Positions 33,695 to 43,336 of a stretch of DNA of 59,267 bases are shown in pieces. Location of the stretch: contig SYJG01000043.1 of NCBI GenBank assembly GCA_005798445.1, positions 1 through 59,267 on the forward strand, written 5' to 3'. Position 1 is the first letter of the stretch, and every line of letters starts with the position of its first letter. This stretch comes from Planctomyces sp. (lineage in GTDB: Bacteria > Planctomycetota > Planctomycetia > Planctomycetales > Planctomycetaceae). The translations under genes were made by a program, and so were the position numbers. The notes under the pieces are model-generated. The model had not been told where the DNA came from and did not search any database. It was given only the letters and a program-made list of their open reading frames with translations.

Positions 33695-34822
33695 ACGCTC
33701 CCGGCTCGTCTTGGTCGGCGATGTGGTATTCGTCGCGGCGCGAATCGTCGAGTCGATGACCATCTCGGCCGGCAACCCGGGACGCAGTCGCAGGTCGGGA
33801 TTCTCGACTTCCGCCCAAACGCGGACCTGAGCATTCACCGGGTCAATTTCCGAACTGATGAAGACGACTCGGCCTTTGACCGTGACTGGCTTCTCATCGT
33901 CACTGAGAGAGACCAGCACTCGGACGGCGGCACCGCGGAGCGAACTGGTAATCGCACGGCTGTCCACGAAGCCTTCCACTTTGAGACGATCCAGTCGCAC
34001 GATGCGCATCACGCGCTGTCCCGGTTCGAGCCACTCGCCGCGATGCCGGAACACTTCAGCCACTTCCCCGTCCAGCGGCGAACGCAACCCGCGCCGCGCC
34101 AGTTGGAGTTTCGCCTGATCGAGAGCACGAGCTTTCACGTCGCGAGTCAGCGAATCGACCTCTTTCTGCAACTGAGCCTGCTCGACGCTGAGCTTCAGAC
34201 GCTCGACGATTTGGTCCTGCTCAACGATCGACGAGTCTTCAATCTTCTGCTGCAACTCGGCGAGGTCTTTCTCGAACTTTGCTTTCTCGATTTCCAAGTC
34301 GTTGCGTTCAAACACCAGCTTCAAGCGATCGAGTTCTGTTTGCGAGATGCTCTTCTCGAACGATTTGCGGGCTTGCACCGCTCGGTCGTACTCCGCCTTC
34401 GAGGCGTCACGCGACTTCACGGCGTGCCGGACGGCGACGTCGTTCTCCGCTTTCATCGCCGCGATCCGCTGCGACAGCTTCGCCTGTGCCTGATCCTGTT
34501 CGGCTTCCTTCAGCAACGCCGCAGCAGTGCGAATCGGCACCGAGTTCTTCGCTTGTCGCTCGGCAATCGACAGATCGAGTTCTGCGCGAGCCACCGCCAG
34601 CTTGGCGTCGTCGTCATCCAACCGGCTGAGGACTTGCCCGGCCTTGACGATGTCCCCCTCGCGGACTTCCAGCGTCGCCAGCACGCCGATTTCCCGCGCG
34701 GGGATGTCGGCCTCTTCGAGGACTCGCACGAACGCCGATTGGACTTTGATCGGCTCGCCGGGAATCGCCACACGTCCGACAGCGAAGGCTGCTAAAAGAG
34801 ACACGAACATTCGGAACTTCAT
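33692..34822 (-). CDS. HlyD-family membrane fusion / periplasmic adaptor protein
   Basis: This 376-residue protein has a signal or membrane segment at the N-terminus (MFVSLLAAFAVGRVAI). A lipoyl-like half follows (IGVLATLEVREGDIVKAGQVLSRL, about 45-70), then a long alpha-helical coiled-coil hairpin (about 75-235) and the second lipoyl half plus beta-barrel (LRSPLDGEVAEVFRHRGEWLEPGQRVMRIV, about 243-275). This is the layout of adaptor subunits that bridge inner-membrane exporters to the outer envelope. It lies upstream of the PqqD-M50-HlyD gene on the same strand and probably works with it. The start at 34822 has GGAG upstream. Confidence 0.88.
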   Translation of the reverse strand: MKFRMFVSLLAAFAVGRVAIPGEPIKVQSAFVRVLEEADIPAREIGVLATLEVREGDIVKAGQVLSRLDDDDAKLAVARAELDLSIAERQAKNSVPIRTAAALLKEAEQDQAQAKLSQRIAAMKAENDVAVRHAVKSRDASKAEYDRAVQARKSFEKSISQTELDRLKLVFERNDLEIEKAKFEKDLAELQQKIEDSSIVEQDQIVERLKLSVEQAQLQKEVDSLTRDVKARALDQAKLQLARRGLRSPLDGEVAEVFRHRGEWLEPGQRVMRIVRLDRLKVEGFVDSRAITSSLRGAAVRVLVSLSDDEKPVTVKGRVVFISSEIDPVNAQVRVWAEVENPDLRLRPGLPAEMVIDSTIRAATNTTSPTKTSRER

Positions 34823-35167
34823 GGCATGACTCCGGCACACTAACTCGAAGCGTCAGCGAGGGCGGGCGCTTCAGAAAACGACGATCTGACCGACAAGACT
34901 CCGTGAAGCGTTCGCCCTCGCTGACGCTTTTTGAAGTTGCGCTATTTTCAGCCCCGAAGGGGGCGGAACTCGACAGCCCAGGGCGAAGCCCTGGGATTTG
35001 AGCAATTCGGATTCAAAAAGCCCTGAAGGGGCGCGACTCTTTGTGTCGCGCCCCTTCGGGGCTGATGGGCTTGAAAACTGCCCGTTTCCCAGGGCTGCGC
35101 CCTGGGCTTTCAAGTCTCGCCCCCTTCGGGGCTAAGAACTGCACAACTTCAAAACTGACGCTGCGGG
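34823..35167. repeat. Gene-free gap with family A and GCCCCGAAGGGGC-type hairpins
   Basis: A family A pair (left arm 34841-34864, right arm 34913-34929) has lost the outer CGGGTTA part on one side. The rest (34935-35150) consists of nested hairpins of CAGCCCCGAAGGGG, CCCAGGGCGAAGCCCTGGG and GCCCTGAAGGGGCGCGAC type. Each is answered by its complement further right. I see no gene. Confidence 0.8.
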
Positions 35168-36529
<1,362 letters not shown>

Positions 36530-36559
36530 GTTTCCTTCGCTTGGTGGCAAACAAACCTC

Positions 36560-36634
36560 TGAGCGGCACGGCGCTAGCCGCCGGTGTCGCGTTTCGGCGT
36601 CGAGTAAAACCGGCGGCTAGCGCCGTTCCGCTCA
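36560..36634. repeat. Family D palindrome, second copy
   Basis: 26-nt arms at 36560-36585 and 36609-36634 (TGAGCGGCACGGCGCTAGCC and onward) have one mismatch and a 23-nt loop. It sits between the lutB start and the SGNH hydrolase stop. Confidence 0.92.
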
Positions 36635-36637
36635 CAG

Positions 36638-37339
36638 TCAATACGGCGTCAGTGTCTTGAGCATCGTGTCGGCCACGAACTGATTGCCGGCCAGATTCAG
36701 ATGCACTCGGTCGGAGGTCAGGATTCCCTTGTCGGCGTTGTCCTTGTTGTTGGCCTTGAGATGATCGAGGAACGCCTTGCGGAGATCGCACAGCGGCAGC
36801 TTGAGTTCCTTCGCCAGTTTGCGGCTCAGATCGGAATACTGATCGAGTTTCGCATCGAGCGAATTCGCACCATCGAGTTTCTCTCCGATAACACTCGGCG
36901 TACACAGTACGACAGTCGCTCCGGCGTCGCGGCACTTGCCAATCACTTCTTTCAGGCCGGTCACAAAAGCCTCCGGCATTGTCCCTTTCGCCGGGTCTTT
37001 TTCGCCGTGCCAGACGTCGTTGATGCCGATGTAGATGACAACGATGGTCGGCTTTTTGGCGATGACGTCTTTATCGACTCGGCGTTGCAGGTCGGGAACT
37101 TTGTTGCCGCTGATCCCCGCTCCGATGACTTCGAGCTTGAGGTCCGCGTGCTTCTTGTCGAGTGCCTGCCGAATCATCGTGACATAACCGTTCGCCCTGG
37201 CTCCGGCCTCAGTGATCGAATCACCCAGAAAGACGATGCGGTCACCCGCCTTCAGTTTCACGGCCGGCTCCTCGGCCAAGCTGATGACCGGGACCAAGAG
37301 AAGCCAACTCCACAACAGCAAACTCAGACGGTGTGACAT
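36638..37339 (-). CDS. Secreted SGNH/GDSL-type esterase
   Basis: This is a 233-residue exported hydrolase. The signal peptide is LSLLLWSWLLLVPVISLAE (about 5-23). Block I FLGDSITEAG carries the nucleophile Ser41. Block III is IYIGINDVWHG, and block V DRVHLNLAGNQ carries the catalytic Asp-x-x-His. Such enzymes remove acyl groups from lipids or polysaccharides, and the substrate is unknown. The gene is transcribed towards lutB and separated from it by a family D palindrome. Confidence 0.9.
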   Translation of the reverse strand: MSHRLSLLLWSWLLLVPVISLAEEPAVKLKAGDRIVFLGDSITEAGARANGYVTMIRQALDKKHADLKLEVIGAGISGNKVPDLQRRVDKDVIAKKPTIVVIYIGINDVWHGEKDPAKGTMPEAFVTGLKEVIGKCRDAGATVVLCTPSVIGEKLDGANSLDAKLDQYSDLSRKLAKELKLPLCDLRKAFLDHLKANNKDNADKGILTSDRVHLNLAGNQFVADTMLKTLTPY

Positions 37340-37375
37340 CTCAGAAAGTCTCCTTGAGTGAATGATGTGCCCAAA

Positions 37376-37467
37376 CTAACCCGAAGCGCCAGCGAGGGCG
37401 AACGCTTCACACGCGCTGACGATCCCGCGTCTTTGAAGCGCCCGCCCTCGCTGGCGCTTCGGGTTAG
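37376..37467. repeat. Family A palindrome between divergent genes
   Basis: Perfect 25-bp arms at 37376-37400 and 37443-37467 (CTAACCCGAAGCGCCAGCGA and onward) enclose a 42-nt spacer. It occupies most of the 149-base region between the divergent SGNH and alpha/beta hydrolase genes, so it lies within or close to their promoters. Confidence 0.93.
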
Positions 37468-37488
37468 TCTGACAGAGAGGCAGGCAGT

Positions 37489-38391
37489 ATGATCGCCGCA
37501 CCTACAAAACGCACGTTCTCCAAAATGCACAGCCACACGATTTCTCTGCCCGGTCAAACGCTGGCCGCCATCTCCGCGAATGAGTCCGCTCCTGGGCCTC
37601 CCGTCGTCTTCATTCATGGAATCACCGCGAGCGTGAATCTGTGGCTGCCGTCGATGCCTCCCGAGATTCGGAACGGTCGTCGCTGGATTTCGCTGAGCCT
37701 GCCGGGGCATCACCCCGCGAAGCTTGAACGCTCGACGATCGCCTCCTGGGACGCCGTCACTTCCGAAATGTGGGCCGGTTGGTACGAGACCGCTCTGCAA
37801 CAACTGATCGGCGACGAGCCGGCCGATTTCGTCGGCTGGTCCACGGGAGGCTTCTCCGCGCTGGCGATGGGAGTCCATTTCCCGCAGCGAGTTCGCAGCA
37901 TTTTGAGCATCTCTGGTTTCGCGATCGGCAAATGGTTGGGCTTCATCGGGCGGTTGCAACGGATGAGCTTGAGCACGTTCACGCGCTGGATGGTGCGATT
38001 GGGATTTGGCTCAGTGGGCGGCCAACGACGGCTGTTCGATCTGGTGATCGGATCGGGTGTCGGAGACTTCCCAGCGTTTCACTCATCGCCAGTTTACGAC
38101 GAATCCATGCGAGATTGGTTCGCCGCGTTCGGTCAGCACGACACGGTCATCATGGCGGAGCTGTTTCGCAAGATCTCACGAGTGGACCTATCGGATTGCA
38201 TCAGTCGCATCAATTGCCCGACGCTGATTGCTGGCGGACAGTCGGACCCTTACATTCCTGAGTCCCACACGCGCTGGATTGCCGATCAAGTGCGAAGTGC
38301 GGAATTAGTGCTGTGGCCCGGAGCCGGTCACATGTTTTTCGCCGAGCGAACTCAGGAGTACCAGGATGTGCTCGTTCGCTGGCTGAAGTAG
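37489..38391 (+). CDS. Alpha/beta hydrolase
   Basis: This is a 300-residue cytosolic alpha/beta-hydrolase-fold enzyme. The oxyanion strand motif VFIHGITAS (41-49) precedes the nucleophile elbow GWSTGG with Ser118. Late acidic and His residues of the triad are visible in GGQSDPYIP and GAGHMFFAE. The lid region (about 145-210) is helical. A start at 37525 (MHSHTISL) is also possible, because the first twelve residues are poorly typical. Substrate unknown. The TAG stop codon lies within a family B repeat, and the FMO gene follows after the repeat. Confidence 0.88.
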   Translation: MIAAPTKRTFSKMHSHTISLPGQTLAAISANESAPGPPVVFIHGITASVNLWLPSMPPEIRNGRRWISLSLPGHHPAKLERSTIASWDAVTSEMWAGWYETALQQLIGDEPADFVGWSTGGFSALAMGVHFPQRVRSILSISGFAIGKWLGFIGRLQRMSLSTFTRWMVRLGFGSVGGQRRLFDLVIGSGVGDFPAFHSSPVYDESMRDWFAAFGQHDTVIMAELFRKISRVDLSDCISRINCPTLIAGGQSDPYIPESHTRWIADQVRSAELVLWPGAGHMFFAERTQEYQDVLVRWLK

Positions 38392-38463
38392 GTCAGCCTT
38401 TCCAGGCTGACCTTTGCCCGGAAATCGAACGCCGGACGGGTCAGGCTGGAAAGCCTGACCTAC
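38388..38463. repeat. Family B inverted pair
   Basis: Copies at 38388-38412 (direct) and 38439-38463 (inverted) are each self-complementary (GTAGGTCAGCCTTTCCAGGC). The first contains the stop codon of the alpha/beta hydrolase, and the second ends 14 bases before the FMO start. Confidence 0.95.
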
Positions 38464-38476
38464 TTGAGATCGCAGC

Positions 38477-39829
38477 ATGATTGACCACTCATCGTCCAAC
38501 GGATCGCCGCGCAAAGCGTGCATCATCGGAGCCGGTTCGTCCGGTATCGCCGCCGCCAAAACACTGCGCGAGCGAGGCATTCCCTACGACTGCTTCGAAA
38601 TGGGGAGCGGCATCGGCGGCATGTGGCGCTACGACAACGACAACGGCCGCAGCTCGGCCTACAAGTCGCTGCACATCAACACGTCGCGCGACACGATGGC
38701 CTATTCCGACTTCCCGCTGCCGCGCGACTGGGTACCGTTTCCCGATCACTCGCATGTGCTCAAATACTTCGAGAGCTACGTCGATCACTTCGGATTCCGC
38801 GACACGATCACCTTCCGCACGAAGGTCGAGAAAGTCGAACCAGCCGGCAACGGCGAGTGGAACGTCACAGTCGTCGGCCCCGACGGTCAGCCGCGCACGA
38901 ACCGATACGGAGCGGTGCTCGTCGCGAACGGACACCACTGGAACCCGCGGATGGTGACGTATCCCGGCGAGTTCCACGGCCAGCAGATGCACTCGCACCA
39001 CTACCGCACGCCGGACCTCGTTGTTGGCAAGCGAGTGCTGGTCGTCGGCTTCGGCAACTCGTCGTGCGACATCGCCTGCGAGTCCTCACGCATCGCCGAC
39101 GCGACGTTCATGTCGATTCGGCGAGGTGCTCACGTCATCCCGAAATACATGTTCGGCTGGGCGATGGACACGATCCTGCCGAAGTGGCTTTGGAGCTACC
39201 TCCCCTGGTGGATGATCCGCCCGATCTTCGCCGCCGGGTTGTGGTGGGCGAGAGGCAAGATGTCCTGGTACGGACTCCCCGAACCCGAGCACCGCGTGCT
39301 GCAAGAGCACCCGACGATCTCCGCCGACCTCTTCAACGTGATCGGGCACGGCTATTTGAAGATCAAGCCGAACGTCCAAGAGTTGTGCGGCGACAGCGTC
39401 AAGTTCGTCGACGGCAGCGTCGAGAAGATCGACCTGATCGTCTGGTGTACCGGCTACAACATCACGTTTCCGTTCTTCGACAACAGCATCATCGACCCGC
39501 TCAACAACGAGGTCCGCCTGTATCACCAGGTCGTGCATCCCGATCAACCGGGCCTGTACTTCATCGGCCTCGTGCAACCGTGGGGCGCGATCATGCCGCT
39601 GGCCGAAGCCCAAGCTAAATGGGTCGCCGATCTGCTGGCCGGCACGTCGGGTCTGCCTCCGCGAGAGAAGATGCTGGCCGAGATCCAACAACACCGAGCC
39701 GAGATCGAGAGACGCTACACAAAGAGCACGCGGCACACGATCCAAGTCGACTTCTACCCGTACCAAAACCAACTCACGAAGGTCGCCAAGCGCGGCCACA
39801 ACTGGCCGAAGCAACCGCTGAACCCGTAG
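38477..39829 (+). CDS. Flavin-containing monooxygenase (FMO/BVMO-like)
   Basis: This is a 450-residue FAD- and NADPH-dependent oxygenase. The FAD motif is IIGAGSSG (16-23). The FMO fingerprint FHGQQMHSHHY matches FxGxxxHxxxY. A second Rossmann motif VVGFGNSS binds NADPH. WCTGYNITFPFF is the ATG-like motif of the family. Members oxidise soft nucleophiles such as amines or sulfides, or carry out Baeyer-Villiger reactions, and which applies here cannot be told. An SDR-type gene follows on the same strand after 73 bases, and the two may be cotranscribed. Confidence 0.92.
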   Translation: MIDHSSSNGSPRKACIIGAGSSGIAAAKTLRERGIPYDCFEMGSGIGGMWRYDNDNGRSSAYKSLHINTSRDTMAYSDFPLPRDWVPFPDHSHVLKYFESYVDHFGFRDTITFRTKVEKVEPAGNGEWNVTVVGPDGQPRTNRYGAVLVANGHHWNPRMVTYPGEFHGQQMHSHHYRTPDLVVGKRVLVVGFGNSSCDIACESSRIADATFMSIRRGAHVIPKYMFGWAMDTILPKWLWSYLPWWMIRPIFAAGLWWARGKMSWYGLPEPEHRVLQEHPTISADLFNVIGHGYLKIKPNVQELCGDSVKFVDGSVEKIDLIVWCTGYNITFPFFDNSIIDPLNNEVRLYHQVVHPDQPGLYFIGLVQPWGAIMPLAEAQAKWVADLLAGTSGLPPREKMLAEIQQHRAEIERRYTKSTRHTIQVDFYPYQNQLTKVAKRGHNWPKQPLNP

Positions 39830-39902
39830 GGTGGGTCGAGTCATCGAGACCCACCAGATTGAAGATGACTACGAATCTCGAACCGATTAAGCATCCAAGA
39901 TC

Positions 39903-40865
39903 ATGCAACGCATCGCGATCACTGGCAGTTCCGGCTACTACGGCCGCAAGCTCGTCGAGCACATCCGCCGCGAGTCTCCTGCAACTCAGTTGCTAGGCAT
40001 CGACGTCATCCCACCGAAGGACACCGCTCCGCACGAGTTCTTCCAAGCCGACGTTCGCAGCCCCGACGTCCGCACCGCGCTCGCCAACTTTCAGCCGGAC
40101 ACGATCGTGCATCTGGCGTTCGTCGTGAATCCGATCCGCGACACGAAGTTGATGCACGACATCAACGTCAACGGCACGAAGAACGTCTTCGAGGCCGTCC
40201 GAGCAATCCGGCCGCAACGATTCCTGATGGCCTCCAGCGCGACCGCCTACGGCGCGTGGCCGGACAATCCGCTCCCCATTCCTGAAGACTGGCCGATCCG
40301 CGCCTGTACCGAGTTTCAATACTCCGCCGACAAGGCCGCCCTCGAAGGCGAAATCAAATCGCTGCACGATGAACTGTCCGACGTCGCCGTTGCCTGGACT
40401 CGTCCCGTCATCATCGGCGGCAAGGGAGTCAGCAATTATCTGAGCCGGTATGTGTTGAACCTCCCGTTCATGGTGCTCCCCGAAGGACGCGACGTGTCGC
40501 TGCACTTCGTGCATGAGGACGATTGCGTCGCGGCGACCTGGGCCATTCTGCGAGGCAACGCGCGCGGCCCGTTCAACGTCGGCCCGCCCGACTGTCTGCC
40601 GCTGACAAAACTCGCAAAGCTGACGAATCGCCGAGCCGTCAGCTTGCCCTACTGGTCAATGAAATTGGCCACGACGATTTGGTGGGGACTCCGCCTGCCA
40701 ATCTTCGACTTCCCACCGAGCCTCCACCACTTCGCCCGCTATCCGTGGGTCGTCTCCCCTGCCCGCTTGCAGAACGAGTTGGGCTTCCAGTTCCAGCACT
40801 CCTGCGAAGAAACGCTGCTGGAGATGTGGGCCGAGCACCAGCGGCGGAAGGGGAAGGGAATGTAG
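39903..40865 (+). CDS. NAD-dependent epimerase/dehydratase family protein (extended SDR)
   Basis: This is a 320-residue extended short-chain dehydrogenase. The nucleotide-binding motif GSSGYYG is at 8-14. The active site has ASSATAYGAW (Ser) and YSADK (Tyr-x3-Lys). VIIGGKGVSNYLSRYVL and FVHEDDCVAA are typical of the nucleoside-sugar epimerase group. The true substrate could be a nucleotide sugar, a steroid-like compound or a dihydroflavonol-type compound. The stop codon TAG at 40863 lies at the edge of an AT-rich palindrome shared with the convergent hemD gene. Confidence 0.88.
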   Translation: MQRIAITGSSGYYGRKLVEHIRRESPATQLLGIDVIPPKDTAPHEFFQADVRSPDVRTALANFQPDTIVHLAFVVNPIRDTKLMHDINVNGTKNVFEAVRAIRPQRFLMASSATAYGAWPDNPLPIPEDWPIRACTEFQYSADKAALEGEIKSLHDELSDVAVAWTRPVIIGGKGVSNYLSRYVLNLPFMVLPEGRDVSLHFVHEDDCVAATWAILRGNARGPFNVGPPDCLPLTKLAKLTNRRAVSLPYWSMKLATTIWWGLRLPIFDFPPSLHHFARYPWVVSPARLQNELGFQFQHSCEETLLEMWAEHQRRKGKGM

Positions 40866-40920
40866 AATTGAGAATGACGAATGCTCTTCAAATTCGTAAT
40901 TCTCAATTCGTAATTCCCAG
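40860..40920. repeat. AT-rich palindrome between convergent genes
   Basis: GAATTGAGAATGACGAATG (40865-40883) faces CGTAATTCTCAATTCGTAATTC (about 40895-40916). The SDR stop lies at its left edge. The last codons and the TGA stop of hemD (40903-40905) are inside it. Confidence 0.75.
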
Positions 40921-41748
40921 CGTTTCCCGTACGAGGTGCCCCATGTGCGGGTGCGACGGCTCCAGATCGACGTGCAATCCCGCCTCGCGCATTGCCTCTG
41001 AGCAAGTCGGGCCGATCGAGCCGATGCGACAGCGTTGAGTCGCGGTCAAGAATGACTCGCACAAGCCGAGTTGCTCGGCAATCTCCAGCACGTTGCGGAT
41101 TTGCTGCGCGCTGGTGAAGAGCAGTACGTCGAACTCGCTCGCGACGACCGAGCGGATCGCCGCTTCGAGTGGAGCGGTGTCGGTTGGCAACTCCCAGCGA
41201 TACACCGGGACCGGGAAGACGCTGGCCCCGCGTTCGATTAGTCCCGCTTGCAGTTCAGTGCTCGGCAGACCGTACTCTTGAATGGCGATCTTCGGGCTAC
41301 ACGTCTTGCGGCCGGTCGGCGGAAACGTCAGCCCGTCGTCGGTGAGGCTCAGCAGCTCTCGCCAAGTGTTCGGCTCAGGAGCACGATGGTCGATGCGCAC
41401 GCCCCACTCGCGCAGCACGGCGGTCGGCTTCGGTCCTCGGACGATGATGCAGCAGCGTTGCAGAGCCTCGAAGAATTTTTCGCGCGGCAGTTTTGTCTCG
41501 ACCACGTCCAGTAGAGCCTTCGCTCCGACGCCGGTCATGAAGATTACAACGTCGAATTCGTCGGCGAACAGCCGATCGAGAAACTCGAACACCGCCGTGT
41601 TGTTCTCCAGCGGCACTTCGCGGAGCGACGCGGCAATCGTGGCGCGGCCGCCATTGCGCTCGATCAGCGAACGCATCTCGTCCTGCTTGCGGCTTTCAAA
41701 GCTGCACACGCGCAGCGGCGAGTCACTTGATTCGAAAGAGGTGGTCAT
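40903..41748 (-). CDS. hemD: Uroporphyrinogen-III synthase
   Basis: This is a 281-residue enzyme of tetrapyrrole biosynthesis that cyclises hydroxymethylbilane to uroporphyrinogen III with inversion of ring D. It shows the two-domain HemD pattern. The first domain has SFESRKQDEMRSLIERNGG and VVIFMTGVGAKALL. The second has IAIQEYGLPSTELQAGL, VLLFTSAQQIRNVLEIA and IGSIGPTCSEAMREAGL. Sequence conservation in this family is low, but the order of motifs is convincing. No other heme genes are adjacent. The gene end is embedded in an AT-rich repeat. Confidence 0.9.
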   Translation of the reverse strand: MTTSFESSDSPLRVCSFESRKQDEMRSLIERNGGRATIAASLREVPLENNTAVFEFLDRLFADEFDVVIFMTGVGAKALLDVVETKLPREKFFEALQRCCIIVRGPKPTAVLREWGVRIDHRAPEPNTWRELLSLTDDGLTFPPTGRKTCSPKIAIQEYGLPSTELQAGLIERGASVFPVPVYRWELPTDTAPLEAAIRSVVASEFDVLLFTSAQQIRNVLEIAEQLGLCESFLTATQRCRIGSIGPTCSEAMREAGLHVDLEPSHPHMGHLVRETLGITN

Positions 41749-42414
41749 GCCCGCGAAGATAGTCGTCGCGCGCCAAATCCGCGATGAGTCGGTCGGCTGG
41801 GGATCGTAGGCGCTCGTCCAGAATCCCTCCGACGCGGAGAAACCCCAGCTACGCCCCCAGCCGACCCACTCATCGCGGATCAGCAGCCATCAAATTCGAA
41901 CAACCTCACGGCCAAAGCCGATCACTCCCTGCGGGGGCGCTCCGCAAGGAAACACAGCTTCGCCAACAGTCTGTTCAAACTTCGAGACACCTCTTGGCAA
42001 ACGACGTGCCGCGTTTCCCGTCGGGCCGAAACTCCCGACTTCTCCGCAAGTTGTGTCCTTTCGACATCCAGCCCCACAACGCCCGCTGCCACCTCGCGCA
42101 GCAGCGATGTCCAAAGTCGAGGCGGCATTCGTCATCTCGGCCTTCATTCGCCTGTCCCCAATTCGTCTGTCATCTCCAGAAGGCAACGGTTGAAGACAGT
42201 CGAATGGGGGACAGGCGAATGAAGACAGGGCGAAAACGGGGAACTCGCTGAACGGGTGCAAAATGCATCGTGCGTTCGACTCTTTGGTTCTCCACCTTCC
42301 AGGCTCCCACGAAAATCGCAGGCGATGACAGAGGAACGCGAGCAGCGGAATGTTTACAAGACGCATGCCTGAGAAGGCTGACCCATTGATGCTGGAGGAC
42401 AGGAGACGAGGCTC
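41749..42414. repeat. Gene-free gap with two large palindromes
   Basis: Palindrome 1 pairs 41780-41803 with 41856-41879 (CCGCGATGAGTCGGTCGGCT and onward, one mismatch in 24). Palindrome 2 pairs 42142-42171 with 42195-42224 (CTTCATTCGCCTGTCCCCAA and onward, two mismatches in 30). A long open frame on the minus strand crosses this gap but shows no protein-like features. I see no gene. Confidence 0.75.
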
Positions 42415-43212
42415 ATGAGGCGGTTTGCATTGCTGTTGGTGGTGGGTTGGTTGTTGGCGATCGCGGAGACTCATGCACAGGAGGCTGATTCGCAGCGTGA
42501 TGCGGCCAAACTCCCTCCGATCAAGATTGCGATGATCGGGGATTCGACGATGTCGTCGTATGCGAATCCTCCGAAGGAAAAGCCGACGTTGACGGGGTGG
42601 GAGCAGGTGTTTGGGGAGTGCTTCAACGAGCGGGTGACGGTGCTCAATCACGCACAGTCGGGACGCAGCTCGAAGAGTTTTCTTCGCGAGGGACGTTGGG
42701 AGCCGGTGCTGCGGGAGAAGCCGGACTTTGTTTTCATTCAGTTTGGGCACAACGATCAGCCGGGCAAAGGGGATCGCGCGACCGATCCGAACGGCGACTT
42801 CCAGGACAACTTGCGGAAGTACATCGACGAGTCGCGGGCGGCGGGAGCGACACCGATCCTCGTGACATCGGTGGCTCGGCGCATCTTTGAAAACGGAAAG
42901 GCGGCAACGACGCTGACTCCGTATGCCGACGCGATGAAGACCGTCGCAGCCGAGAGGAAAGCTCCGTTGGTCGATCTGCACGCCGCGAGCTTCCAACTCT
43001 TCGACGAACTGAGGGACGCTGCGAGTGCCGACTTCAGCGCGTCCGCCAGCACTTCTCGAACAAGTGGGCACGCGCGATTGCGAAGCTCGTGGCCCAGCAG
43101 TTGCAAGAACGAGTCCCGGCGTTGCGAAGTTATACTTCGCACGGCACGGAATGCGTCAAATCATCTCCGAGCCGCGCCCATCAGAAAGAGGTTTTTTCAG
43201 ACCGCTTCCTGA
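42415..43212 (+). pseudogene. SGNH hydrolase (rhamnogalacturonan acetylesterase-like), frameshifted near the end
   Basis: The first 200 or so residues form a good exported SGNH esterase. The signal peptide is FALLLVVGWLLAIAETHAQ. GDSTMSSY carries the nucleophile Ser44. FVFIQFGHNDQPGKGDRATDP and GATPILVTSVARR are typical of rhamnogalacturonan acetylesterase-like enzymes. At about 43038-43050 the frame is lost. The expected C-terminal segment with the catalytic His (RQHFSNKWARAIAKLVAQQL) is encoded in the frame one base earlier (about 43041-43120). A small deletion, either real or an assembly error, explains this. The open frame as written ends at 43212 with unrelated residues. Any real C-terminus would run into repeat sequence. 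Confidence 0.75.
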
Positions 43213-43291
43213 CGGGCGCGGCTCGGTCAAACGTCTCACTCAGGACCGCGCGAGGTATAAACCGCTCGCCCTCGCTGACGTTTCGGGTTAC
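43167..43291. repeat. Family J palindrome and a family A half
   Basis: Arms at 43167-43184 and 43209-43226 (CCGAGCCGCGCCCATCAG, one mismatch in 18) form a hairpin. A single family A arm (CGCCCTCGCTGACGTTTCGG) follows at 43262-43291. Both lie between the frameshifted esterase and the DUF1549 gene. Confidence 0.85.
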
Positions 43292-43336
43292 ATTTCTCAC
43301 CGATTTCACTCTTGGACTCGGGCGGGAACCTCCACG

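Noticed and set aside
41890-43071. A 393-codon minus-strand frame
   Set aside because: It runs antisense to the SGNH esterase and then through two palindromes, with no protein-like features.
43025-43336. N-terminal extension of the DUF1549/DUF1553 protein
   Set aside because: It crosses the frameshifted esterase and two repeats. A signal peptide follows the Met at 43337.
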